Below are positions 34,915 to 43,209 of a stretch of DNA of 64,000 bases, piece after piece. Position 1 is the stretch's first letter. Each line of letters begins with the position of its first letter. Source of the stretch: Amycolatopsis sp. 195334CR (GTDB taxonomy: Bacteria > Actinomycetota > Actinomycetes > Mycobacteriales > Pseudonocardiaceae); assembly GCF_017309385.1 (NCBI RefSeq), contig NZ_JAFJMJ010000001.1, positions 2,294,001 through 2,358,000 on the forward strand. Direction: 5' to 3'. The notes beneath the pieces were generated by a model that worked only from the letters and a program-made list of their open reading frames with translations, did no database searches and had not been told where the DNA came from. Position numbers and translations under genes: made by a program.

Positions 34915-36677
34915 GGCCGGCGGCCCTTGAGCAGCCGGCGCCGGGGACGGGCGCCCCCGTTGGTGCGCTCCTCGTGGATCTCTTCCAGTGACCTCATCAT
35001 CTCGTCCTCCCGCAGCACGAGCGGATCATGGCGCAGATCGCGCCAGACGGCGATACAGAGACCGATCATCACCACCACGAACGGCACGGCGATCAGGATG
35101 GTCAGGTTCTGCAACCCGGTCAGCCCCTCGTCGCCGCCGACCAGCAGCATCACCGCCGAGACCGCACCCATCAGCACGCCCCAGAAGATCACCACGTTCT
35201 TCTTCGGGTGCACCGAACCGCGTTGCGACAGCGTGCCCATCACCACCGACGCGGCGTCCGCGCCGGAGACGAAGAAGATGGACACCAGCACCATCACCAG
35301 CACCGCGATCGGGATGAACCACGGCAGCGTCTCGAGCAGCTCGAAGGTGGCCGATTCGGCACTGCCCGCGCCGGCGATGTCCACGCCGTTCTGCTGCCGG
35401 TCGATCGCCGCGCCGCCGAAGATGGCGAACCAGACCAGGCTCACCACGCTCGGCACCGCGATCACGCCGATGATGAACTGGCGGATGGTGCGGCCGCGCG
35501 AGATGCGCGCGATGAACATGCCGACGAACGGCGTCCACGAGATCCACCAGGCCCAGTAGAAGACCGTCCAGCCGGACAGCCAGGTCTGCATGTCCTCGCC
35601 ACCGGTGGCCCCGGTGCGGCCGGACATCTCGGCCAGCTCGCGGAAGTAGTCCCCGATCGCGCCGGGCACCAGGTTGAAGATCAGCACGGTCGGGCCGACC
35701 ACCAGCACGAACACCGCCAGCACCGCGGCCAGCACCATGTTGATGTTGGACAGCCACTGGATGCCCTTGGCCACCCCGGACACCGCCGAGGCGATGAACG
35801 CGATGGTCAGGATGGCGATGATCGCCACCAGCACGCCCTTGCCCGGGTTGTCGATCCAGCCGACCGCGCCGAGCCCGCCGCCGACCTGCAGCGCGCCGAG
35901 GCCCAGCGAAGCGGCCGAGCCGAACAGCGTGGCGAAGATCGCCATCACGTCGATCGCCTTGCCCAGCGGGCCCTCGGTGCGGCGCTTGCCGAGCAGCGGC
36001 GCGAACACCGAGCTGATCAGCTGGCTGCGGCCCTTGCGGAAGGTGCTGTAGGCGATCGCCAGGCCGACCACCGCGTAGATCGCCCAGGGGTGGACGGTCC
36101 AGTGGAACAGCGTGGTCGCCATCGCCGTGTGCACGGCCTCGTCGGAGCCGGCCGCGGCGGTCCCCGGCGGCGGGCTCGCGAGGTGCGAAACCGGTTCGTA
36201 GACACCGAAGAACATCAGGCCGATGCCCATTCCGGCGCTGAACATCATGGCGATCCAGGAGGAGGTCCGGAATTCCGGCTTCTCCTTGTCCTGGCCCAGC
36301 GGAATGCGGCCGTAGCGGCTGATCGCCAGGCACACCGCGAACAACACGAATCCGGTCGCGGTGAGCACGAATGCCCAGCCACCGTAGGGAATTACCGCTT
36401 TGTTGAGCAGTGTCTTGGCGACCGACGCCAGACTCGTCGGGGACGAGACGCCCCAGGCGATGATCGCGAGCGCGAGCACCGCGGCGACGCCGAAGACCAC
36501 CTTGTCGGTCTCGGCCGGCCGGTCCGCGGCCAGTTCGAGCGGGACATGCTCATCCGGGGCATGGCCTGCACCGGTGGTGTCCGGCGCGTTCGCGAGATCG
36601 TGGGTGTCCGCGCTGTGCGCGCCCGCGACCTCGACCTCCTCTTCGCCTGGTTTGCCGTCCTGCGAACCCGTAGTCAT
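34911..36677 (-). CDS. BCCT-family betaine/choline/carnitine transporter
   Basis: 588 residues. Twelve helices are expected; GMGIGLMFFGVYEPVSH and SWTPFVGMFIARISRGRTIR match the BCCT signature, with aromatic residues of the betaine-binding site in the Trp-rich WAWWISWTPF stretch. A 75-residue acidic N-terminal segment and a basic C-terminal tail are the usual osmosensing parts. The start is ATG 36677, with an upstream AT-rich leader. It heads a five-gene operon with all joints overlapping, so secondary and ABC uptake of compatible solutes are co-regulated. Confidence 0.93.
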   Translation of the reverse strand: MTTGSQDGKPGEEEVEVAGAHSADTHDLANAPDTTGAGHAPDEHVPLELAADRPAETDKVVFGVAAVLALAIIAWGVSSPTSLASVAKTLLNKAVIPYGGWAFVLTATGFVLFAVCLAISRYGRIPLGQDKEKPEFRTSSWIAMMFSAGMGIGLMFFGVYEPVSHLASPPPGTAAAGSDEAVHTAMATTLFHWTVHPWAIYAVVGLAIAYSTFRKGRSQLISSVFAPLLGKRRTEGPLGKAIDVMAIFATLFGSAASLGLGALQVGGGLGAVGWIDNPGKGVLVAIIAILTIAFIASAVSGVAKGIQWLSNINMVLAAVLAVFVLVVGPTVLIFNLVPGAIGDYFRELAEMSGRTGATGGEDMQTWLSGWTVFYWAWWISWTPFVGMFIARISRGRTIRQFIIGVIAVPSVVSLVWFAIFGGAAIDRQQNGVDIAGAGSAESATFELLETLPWFIPIAVLVMVLVSIFFVSGADAASVVMGTLSQRGSVHPKKNVVIFWGVLMGAVSAVMLLVGGDEGLTGLQNLTILIAVPFVVVMIGLCIAVWRDLRHDPLVLREDEMMRSLEEIHEERTNGGARPRRRLLKGRRP

Positions 36678-36998
36678 ATGCGCACGCCGACGAATCGGCG
36701 CGACCTCCCTCCGGCCGGAAGTAACCCGTTTGGTGCAGCACCCTAACCCGTACCCCGTACGCGGCGTGCCCCGAATCGCTGACCGGGTCAAGCCGCCATT
36801 GGGTGCGACTACATTTGCGGATCACCCCCGAATCGGCAAGCACAGGGGCGTGACAATCGGAACCCGATTTATCGCCGCAGCCGGTTTCACCTGCGATAAC
36901 CATGAAATTCTCCTTCTTCCGCGCACCCCGCCGATACACTGCGTTCAAGAGTCGGGATGGGCTTCGCCGACCGTGGGGCGGTCCCATACGCTGGTCTG
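36678..36998. other. Intergenic region between osmoprotectant and copper operons
   Basis: 321 bases that separate two divergent operons. An imperfect inverted repeat (TTATCGC at 36869-36875 and GCGATAA at 36893-36899) lies in an AT-richer section. No gene longer than a few dozen codons with a good ribosome site is present. The region should carry both promoters and the leader of the BCCT gene. Confidence 0.5.
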
Positions 36999-37550
36999 GT
37001 GAGCCGACCCCGCCCTGAACACAGCGCGTTACGCGTTGTACGCGGGTTGTTGCTCGCGGCGGCTTCCGCGGCACTGGCGACCACCGCTCACGTGCTGGCC
37101 GACGGCGAGATCCCGAGCCCCACCTTCACCCTGCTGCTGACCGCCCTGATCGGGTGGCTGGCGACCGCGCTGGCCGAGCGGACCAGCGGCCTGCCCGGCA
37201 TCCTCACCGTGCTCGGCTCGGCGCAGGTGGTGATGCACTTCGCCCTCACCGAACTGGGCGGGCACGCGCAGACGCACGGCGGCACCGGCGTGATCAGCGG
37301 CACGGTGCCGATGACCGCGGCGCACTCGCTCGCCGTGCTCGGCACGGCGGTGCTGCTGGCCCGCGCCGAAGCGCTGCTGCGGGTGGCGGTGGCGAGCCTG
37401 CGGTTGCTGCTGCCGGTGGTCTGGTCGCCGGCCCCGGTCCACGATGGACCCGTCCGCCCGGTGACCGTCCACCCCGAACTCTCCGCCGGGGCGATCCCGG
37501 TGTTCCTGCGCACGGTGCTCGGCCGGCGCGGCCCGCCCCTCGCTGCCTGA
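36999..37550 (+). CDS. Multi-helix membrane protein heading the copper cluster
   Basis: 183 residues with five or so membrane helices and two histidine-rich segments (VMHFALTELGGHAQTHGG). Start GTG 36999 gives VSRPRPEHSALRVVRG; upstream frames lack a ribosome site. It is placed directly before ycnI, copC and copD on the same strand, 45 bases from ycnI, so it likely belongs to copper handling. Proteins of this kind are common next to YcnI in actinobacteria, but their activity is not known. Confidence 0.78.
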   Translation: MSRPRPEHSALRVVRGLLLAAASAALATTAHVLADGEIPSPTFTLLLTALIGWLATALAERTSGLPGILTVLGSAQVVMHFALTELGGHAQTHGGTGVISGTVPMTAAHSLAVLGTAVLLARAEALLRVAVASLRLLLPVVWSPAPVHDGPVRPVTVHPELSAGAIPVFLRTVLGRRGPPLAA

Positions 37551-37595
37551 ACCCCTTTTCCTCATCACCACTTCTATTCAGGAGCGAACACTTTC

Positions 37596-38372
37596 ATGTC
37601 GACAAAGCGTTTTGTGCAGCGTGCCGCGGTGCTCGCGGGCGTGGCCGGGCTCACCGGCCTGATGGGTGCCGGGCTCGCCTCGGCCCACGTCACCGCGGAC
37701 TACTACGGGCAGGAGCCGCAGAAGGGCGGGCGCGGGCTCATCGTGCTGCGCGTGCCCAACGAGGAGGCGGACGCCGGCACCACCAAGGTCGAGGTCGCCT
37801 TCCCGGCCGAGTACGGGATCACCTCGGCCCGCACCAAGCCGGTGCCCGGCTGGTCCGCCGAGATCACCAAGGCCACGCTGCCGACCCCGGTGAAGAACGG
37901 CAAGGGCGCCGACGTGGCCGAGGTGGTCAGCAAGATCACCTGGACCGCGCAGGGCGACGCCAAGATCGCCGCCGGATCCGGGGAGTACCAGGAGTTCGAG
38001 TTCAACGCCTCCACCCTGCCGTCCACTGTGGACACTCTGGTGCTGCCGGCCACGCAGACCTACGAGAGCGGCAAGGTGGTGGCGTGGGACGCCCCGCCGC
38101 CCCCCGAAGGCGGTGCGGAACCGGAGCACCCGGCGCCGACGATCAAGCTGGCCGCCGCGAGCAGCGGTGGTGACCACGGCCACGGTGCCGGGGCGGCCGA
38201 CTCCGGTGAGCAGGCCTCCGGGCACAACGAGGCCTCGGCCGCCGCGGGCACCGACAACACCGCGCGCTGGCTCGGCGGGGTCGGCCTCGCCGTCGGCGCG
38301 CTGGGCCTCGGCGTCGGTGCGGGCGCGACCATCCGCGCCCGTCGCGGTTCGGCCCCGAAGGCGGACGCATGA
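37596..38372 (+). CDS. ycnI: YcnI-family copper-binding protein (DUF1775) with C-terminal membrane anchor
   Basis: 258 residues. A signal peptide ends ASA, leaving His31 as the mature N-terminus (HVTADYYG); in YcnI the N-terminal His with a nearby Trp binds copper. The DUF1775 domain covers about residues 31-185 (KTKPVPGWSAEITKATLP-like region), followed by a His/Gly-rich linker (GGDHGHGAG) and one C-terminal helix with a basic end. Located before copC with a four-base overlap. It likely delivers or buffers copper at the outer membrane face. It contains one iterated palindrome copy at 38021. Confidence 0.92.
   Translation: MSTKRFVQRAAVLAGVAGLTGLMGAGLASAHVTADYYGQEPQKGGRGLIVLRVPNEEADAGTTKVEVAFPAEYGITSARTKPVPGWSAEITKATLPTPVKNGKGADVAEVVSKITWTAQGDAKIAAGSGEYQEFEFNASTLPSTVDTLVLPATQTYESGKVVAWDAPPPPEGGAEPEHPAPTIKLAAASSGGDHGHGAGAADSGEQASGHNEASAAAGTDNTARWLGGVGLAVGALGLGVGAGATIRARRGSAPKADA
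38021..38033 (+). repeat. Iterated palindrome, copy in ycnI
   Basis: GTCCACTGTGGAC reads in the sense of the gene and encodes Ser-Thr-Val-Asp, as in the other coding copies. Confidence 0.7.
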
Positions 38373-38908
38373 GGCGGCTACTGGTCGCGGTGCTGACCGC
38401 GACGGCACTGCTCGGCCTGGCGTCCCCGGCGCTGGCGCACAACGTGCTCGTCTCCTCCGACCCGGCCAAGGGCGCGTCGCTGCAGGAAGGTCCTCAGCGC
38501 GTGACGCTGACCTTCGACCAGTACGTGCAGTCGGCCGACGTGAACCAGGTCGCGGTCACCGGACCCGACGGCTCGCAGTGGGCCGAGGGCGCGGTCGAGG
38601 TCAAGGGCAACGTGGTGACCGCACCGCTGCGCCCGCTCGGCCCGGCCGGCGAGTACACGCTCGGCTTCCGCATCCTGTCCGCGGACGGGCACGCGGTGAG
38701 CGACGAGATCAAGTTCACCCTGGCCAAGGCGGGCACCGGCACCCCGGCGGCGGCCGACGCGGCCCGCTCCGGCGGGACCGGCGGCGGCGCGGCGGACGGC
38801 GACTCCGGCGGGGTGCCGCTGTGGGTGTGGATCGCCGGCGCGGTGGTGCTGCTCGCGCTGGGCCTGGTGTTCGCGCTGCGAGCGGGTAAGGAACCGACGA
38901 AGTCATGA
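38369..38908 (+). CDS. copC: CopC-domain copper resistance protein with C-terminal TM anchor
   Basis: 179 residues. Signal peptide cleavage after ALA leaves His24 as the mature N-terminus (HNVLVSSDPAKGASL), the start of the CopC beta-sandwich; ADGHAVSDEIKFTL is the second conserved histidine region. A Gly-rich linker and a C-terminal helix (PLWVWIAGAVVLLALGLVFA) anchor it. Starts with ATG 38369 overlapping the ycnI stop. It would hand copper to CopD. Confidence 0.93.
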   Translation: MRRLLVAVLTATALLGLASPALAHNVLVSSDPAKGASLQEGPQRVTLTFDQYVQSADVNQVAVTGPDGSQWAEGAVEVKGNVVTAPLRPLGPAGEYTLGFRILSADGHAVSDEIKFTLAKAGTGTPAAADAARSGGTGGGAADGDSGGVPLWVWIAGAVVLLALGLVFALRAGKEPTKS

Positions 38909-39927
38909 CACAGGCCGAGACCACCTCGCGAATCCGTTACGCCACGCTGTTCTGCGTGGTCGCCGCCGCACTGGTCGGCGCGCTGATCGGCGTCGCGCTG
39001 TCGGCGACCGCGCCGATCCCCGGCGTGACCGAGGTGAGCGAGGTGGTCTCGGTGGCCATCCCGATCGTGCGGGTGCTGCTGGACATCGCGGCCGTCGCCA
39101 CGATCGGGCTGTCGCTGTTGTCCGTGCTGGTCGGGTACGACCGGCCGAAGCTGACCGAACCGGTCCTGCGCGTGGCGCGGCCCGCCGCGGTGGCCAGCGC
39201 GTTGATCTGGTCGGTCACCGCGTTCGTCGCGCTGGTGTTGCAGACCGCGGAGTTCCGCCCGCAGAACGAGACCATCGGCGCGGGCGACGTGTGGGACTAC
39301 ATCGTGCAGATCGGTGCCGGCAAGGCGCTGCTCGTGGTCGGCGTGCTGGCACTGCTGCACGCCGGGCTCGGTGTGCTCGCGCTGCGGCACGGGGAGAAGG
39401 TGCCCGCCGAGGTGCGGGTCGGGCTGGGCCTGTTCGCGCTGCTGCCGCTGCCGGTCACCGGGCACGCGTCGAACTGGGACTACCACGACTACACGATGAT
39501 CTCGATGGAGCTGCACGTGATGAGCGCCGTCGCCTGGACCGGCGGGCTCGGCGCGATGGCGGTGCTGCTGGTCGGGAACCGGACGCTGCTGGCGCACGCC
39601 CTGCCGCGGTTTTCCAAGCTGGCCACGCTCTGCCTGCTCCTGTCCGCGGCGACCGGGCTGTTCAACGGGATCGTCGAGATCAACCTGAACCCGACGATGG
39701 ACCTGTTCACCGGCCTGTTCACCACCCCGTACGGCCAGCTCGTGCTGTTGAAACTGGTGTGCACCGGGGTGATCGCGCTGTTCGGCGCGCACGTCCGCTG
39801 GCGCCTGATGCCGAAGATCGTCCGCCACGAGCGCACCGCACTGGCCCTCTGGGCGACGCTCGAACTGACCGTGATGGGGCTGGCGTTCGGCTTCGCCGTG
39901 GTGCTCACCCGCGCGCCGGTGGCCTGA
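38905..39927 (+). CDS. copD: CopD-family copper import membrane protein
   Basis: 340 residues with eight or nine membrane helices. SMELHVMSAVAWTGGLGAMAV contains the conserved His/Trp of CopD (YcnJ C-terminal domain), and the final helices match. It begins at ATG 38905, overlapping copC by four bases. A perfect hairpin follows 0.5 turn after the stop. The three-gene set with YcnI, CopC and CopD is a standard copper uptake module, apparently a split version of YcnJ. Confidence 0.93.
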   Translation: MTQAETTSRIRYATLFCVVAAALVGALIGVALSATAPIPGVTEVSEVVSVAIPIVRVLLDIAAVATIGLSLLSVLVGYDRPKLTEPVLRVARPAAVASALIWSVTAFVALVLQTAEFRPQNETIGAGDVWDYIVQIGAGKALLVVGVLALLHAGLGVLALRHGEKVPAEVRVGLGLFALLPLPVTGHASNWDYHDYTMISMELHVMSAVAWTGGLGAMAVLLVGNRTLLAHALPRFSKLATLCLLLSAATGLFNGIVEINLNPTMDLFTGLFTTPYGQLVLLKLVCTGVIALFGAHVRWRLMPKIVRHERTALALWATLELTVMGLAFGFAVVLTRAPVA

Positions 39928-39950
39928 TCGGCCCAGCCGGGCTGGGCCGA
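39928..39950 (+). terminator. Hairpin terminator after copD
   Basis: TCGGCCCAGCC at 39928-39938 is exactly complementary to GGCTGGGCCGA at 39940-39950, giving an 11-bp stem right after the copD stop. Confidence 0.7.
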
Positions 39951-40040
39951 AAGGTCGCATCTCGGCGACTGCCTTGCCGTGGGCGGAACCCGCCCGCCAC
40001 GCTCTCCGTCAGCACGCGTGTGCACAGCGGAGGAGCAGGT

Positions 40041-42092
40041 GTGACTACCGGCCAGGGTTCGATGACCACCGCACCGGCGCCCCGGCGTTCGCCCGAGGCG
40101 GAACCGGCAGTGCCGCGGGAGCTGGAGCAGCCGCCTGCCCACTTCACCAACCGCACCGATCAGCTGGCCGCGCTCGACGCGTTGCTCGACGCCCCGCGCG
40201 ACCGGCCGGTGGTCCAGGTGATCTGCGGGCTCGGCGGCATCGGCAAGTCGGCGCTGGCGCGCCAGTGGGTGCACCGGGTCCGCGCCCGCTTCCCCCGCGG
40301 TCAGCTCTACGCCGATCTCGGCGCGTTCAACGCCACCGGCCCCACCGATACGGGTGAACTGCTGAAGCGCTTCCTGGTGGCCTTCGGCATCGACGGCAAG
40401 AAGCAGCCCGCCGGGCTCGACGAGCTCAAGGCGCTCTACCGCTCCGAGACCGCGGGCCGCCCGCTGCTGGTGGTGCTCGACGACGCGGTCTCCTCCGAGC
40501 AGGTGGCCCCGCTCATCCCCACCGCGCCCGGCAGCATCGTGGTGGTGACCAGCCGTTTCCGCCTCGGCGGGCTGCGCGCCAGCCATGGCGCGCGACGCCT
40601 CGACCTGACCAAGTTCGAGCACGGTCACGGCGTCCAGCTGCTCTCCGCGATCGTCGACGACGAGCGCACCGGCGAGCCCTCGGTCCACCTCACCGACATG
40701 GTCAAGTTCTGCGACGGACTGCCGATCGCCCTGCACGTGCTGGGCGTCAAGCTGGCGAACCAGCCGCACCTGTCCGCTGCGCGCGCCGCCGCCCAACTGG
40801 AACGATTGCGGTTGGCGGCATTGGCGGACCACAAGGAGAACCTCTCGGTGACCAGCACCTTCGACCTCTCGTACCAGGACCTGTCCCCAGACGCGGCCCG
40901 GCTCTACCGCGCGCTCGGCCTGCACCCGGGCCCCGAGTTCGGCCTGGGCGCGGCGACCGGCGCCGCCGAGCGGTCGATGGACGACACCGAGGTGCTGCTC
41001 GGTGAACTCGTCCAGTCCGGCCTGCTCGACGTGCGGCAGGACCGGTTCAGCTTCCACGACCTGGTGCGGATCCACGCCGAGGAGAAGGCCGCCGAGGCCG
41101 GTGAGGCCGACGCGGCGCAACGCCGCATCCTGGAGTGGTACCTGCGGGCTGCCCGGCGCACCGAGGACACGTTGACCGTGCCCGACCAGGACCGCATCCC
41201 GTACGAGTTCGGCGACCGCGGGCCGGACCCCGAGTCGCTGCCCGGCAACGACGACGCGCTGCCCTGGCTCGAACGCGAGCGGCCGAACCTGATCGCCGCC
41301 ATCCAGACCGCCGCGCGGCAGGAGCTGCCGGAGCTGGCCTGGCAGCTCGCCGCCGCCATGTGGCCGCTGTTCCTGCTGCGCAAGCACTACCGCGACTTCC
41401 TCACCATCAGCCAGCTCGGCGTGACGTGCGCCGAGCAGTGGGGGAACGTCTCGGCGAAGGCGCTGATGCTGAACCGCGCGGGGGCCGCCTGCCGGGGGGC
41501 CGGGCGGTTCGACGAGGCCGTCGAGTACTACACCGCGGCGAAGGAAGCCCTGGCCGACGGCGGTGACCAGGCCATCGCGGTCCGGTCGATGGAGGGGCTG
41601 GGCCTGGTCGCGCTGGCGCGGGACCGGGTCGACGACGCATTGGCCCACTTCGAGGAGAACCTGACCTACGCCCGCCGCCTCGAACGCGCGCACGACGTGA
41701 ACCTCGCGCTGGTCAACCTCGGCGTGACGCTGGTCAAGGCCGGGCGGGCGACCGAGGCGGTGGACCGGCTGGAGCAGGCCAAGTCCCTGCTCGACGCCCA
41801 GGGCGACGAGTACAACCGGGCCCGCGCCCAGATCGACCTCGGCCGCGCGCTCGCCTGCGACGAACGGTTCGACGAAGCACGCGCCCAGGTCGAGGCCGCC
41901 CTCGCGACGATGGAATCGGCCGGTTCCGCCTTCGAACAGGCCCGCGCGATCCACGCCCTCGGCGATGTGGCGAAGCTCGCCGGCGATATCGCGGAGGCGA
42001 AGTCGCGTTACGAAGCGGCGTTGCCCATTTACACAGAGCTCAACCGTCCCGAGGCGAAACCGCTCGCGGAAGAGCTCCGCTCACTCGCCTGA
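40041..42092 (+). CDS. STAND-type NB-ARC ATPase with TPR-like C-terminal half
   Basis: 683 residues. The P-loop GLGGIGKSALAR (63-74) and Walker B PLLVVLDDA (near 140) define an NB-ARC/AP-ATPase domain, followed by a winged-helix-like part (LYRALGLHPGPEFGLGAATG). From about residue 380 the sequence is helix-pair repeats with alternating bulky and small residues (AVEYYTAAKEALADGGDQAI, ALAHFEENLTYARRLERAHD), as in TPR sensors. No DNA-binding or effector domain precedes the ATPase: only about 38 residues lie before it. The gene has its own ribosome site (GGAGGAG) and follows a terminator, so it is separate from the copper operon. Role unknown; such proteins act as ligand- or partner-gated switches. 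Confidence 0.85.
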   Translation: MTTGQGSMTTAPAPRRSPEAEPAVPRELEQPPAHFTNRTDQLAALDALLDAPRDRPVVQVICGLGGIGKSALARQWVHRVRARFPRGQLYADLGAFNATGPTDTGELLKRFLVAFGIDGKKQPAGLDELKALYRSETAGRPLLVVLDDAVSSEQVAPLIPTAPGSIVVVTSRFRLGGLRASHGARRLDLTKFEHGHGVQLLSAIVDDERTGEPSVHLTDMVKFCDGLPIALHVLGVKLANQPHLSAARAAAQLERLRLAALADHKENLSVTSTFDLSYQDLSPDAARLYRALGLHPGPEFGLGAATGAAERSMDDTEVLLGELVQSGLLDVRQDRFSFHDLVRIHAEEKAAEAGEADAAQRRILEWYLRAARRTEDTLTVPDQDRIPYEFGDRGPDPESLPGNDDALPWLERERPNLIAAIQTAARQELPELAWQLAAAMWPLFLLRKHYRDFLTISQLGVTCAEQWGNVSAKALMLNRAGAACRGAGRFDEAVEYYTAAKEALADGGDQAIAVRSMEGLGLVALARDRVDDALAHFEENLTYARRLERAHDVNLALVNLGVTLVKAGRATEAVDRLEQAKSLLDAQGDEYNRARAQIDLGRALACDERFDEARAQVEAALATMESAGSAFEQARAIHALGDVAKLAGDIAEAKSRYEAALPIYTELNRPEAKPLAEELRSLA

Positions 42093-42279
42093 GCAGGCCA
42101 GATGATCTTCGATCGGGTTCGCGGTGGCCGTGTGTAATCGGCCGCCGTTCATTCTGAGTAACGAATCATCTAAGTGGGGTGATCAGTCGGGCCGAATTCA
42201 CTGGGCGCAGCACGACTCGGGAACAGAAACGACGAACGGTCATTCACCGTCGCTGAATGTCCACGATTTTTACCGCCGT

Positions 42280-43191
42280 TCAGCGGTACCGACTCCATCG
42301 GGTACCGGTGCGCCCGGCCCGCAGGTCGGCCAGCCGCATCCGCAGCTGCCCCCGGACGTACGGGTGGCTGCGCAGGATCGGGAGCACGCTGGTGGTCAGC
42401 TTCAGCTCGCGGGCCGCCCGCAGCGCCGGGAAGCCGGACCAGCGGGTCACGTCGAAGCCGTAGCCCTCGACCAGCTCGCGGTAGCGCCCGGCGGGGTCGC
42501 CGAACCGCTCGCGGCCGACGGCCAGCGGGATCAGGTCCCATTCGGGCGGGCCGACGCAGGAGGAGTCGAAGTCGCACAGCACCGGCCCGTCCGGCCCGGC
42601 GATCACGTTGCCGGGGTGCGCGTCCCCGTGCACCAGCGCCTTCGGCAGGGCGAACTCGACGTCGGCCAGCTGGGCTTCCACCTCGGCGCACCGGTCCAGC
42701 AGGAACCGCCGGTCACCGGGCGCCAGCTCCTCGGCGTCGGCCACGCGGGCGCGGACATCGTCCAGCGGCGCCCACTCGCCGACGCCGTCGGGGGCTTCGA
42801 GCCGGTGCACCTCGCGCAGCAGTGAGGCCAGGTCCGCGGCGGTGCCGTGCCCGGCCTCGCCGGGCACCCGCTCCCACACCGTCACCAGGTGTTCGCCCAG
42901 CTCGATGGGCTGGGGCAGGTCACCGAACAGGCGGATCGCCGGTACCCCGTGCCGGGCGAAGTGCCGGGCCACGGTGACCACCTTGTAGGCGCGGTGCCGC
43001 AGCGTCCGCGACCCGACGATCCGCACCACCACGGGCGCGTCCGCCAGCGAGTAGACCGCGTTGTTGGTGAACCGGAGCAGCCGCGCGCCGCGCGCTCCCA
43101 CGCCGAGCAGGGCGCACGCCTCAGCGAGCGCCCCGTCCAGCTTCTCCCTGGTGAACCGGCCGTCCACGACGGTCTCCAGGGTCGTCGCCAC
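42280..43191 (-). CDS. Aminoglycoside-phosphotransferase-fold kinase
   Basis: 303 residues. ALVHGDAHPGNVIAG and VLCDFDSSCVGPPEWDLIPL are the catalytic loop and metal-binding motifs of the APH/choline kinase fold. Family members phosphorylate drugs, sugars or small metabolites, so resistance cannot be assumed. The start is GTG or ATG at 43191; 18 bases separate it from the XRE/TPR regulator upstream, so it is likely co-transcribed with and may be controlled by it. Divergent small genes lie beyond the regulator. Confidence 0.86.
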   Translation of the reverse strand: MATTLETVVDGRFTREKLDGALAEACALLGVGARGARLLRFTNNAVYSLADAPVVVRIVGSRTLRHRAYKVVTVARHFARHGVPAIRLFGDLPQPIELGEHLVTVWERVPGEAGHGTAADLASLLREVHRLEAPDGVGEWAPLDDVRARVADAEELAPGDRRFLLDRCAEVEAQLADVEFALPKALVHGDAHPGNVIAGPDGPVLCDFDSSCVGPPEWDLIPLAVGRERFGDPAGRYRELVEGYGFDVTRWSGFPALRAARELKLTTSVLPILRSHPYVRGQLRMRLADLRAGRTGTRWSRYR

Positions 43192-43209
43192 CGGTCCTGC
43201 CCGCCTCGC

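Noticed and set aside
36840..36910. Possible riboswitch (ydaO-like or other) upstream of the BCCT operon
   Set aside because: A short inverted repeat is present but the conserved core bases of the c-di-AMP riboswitch are not visible.
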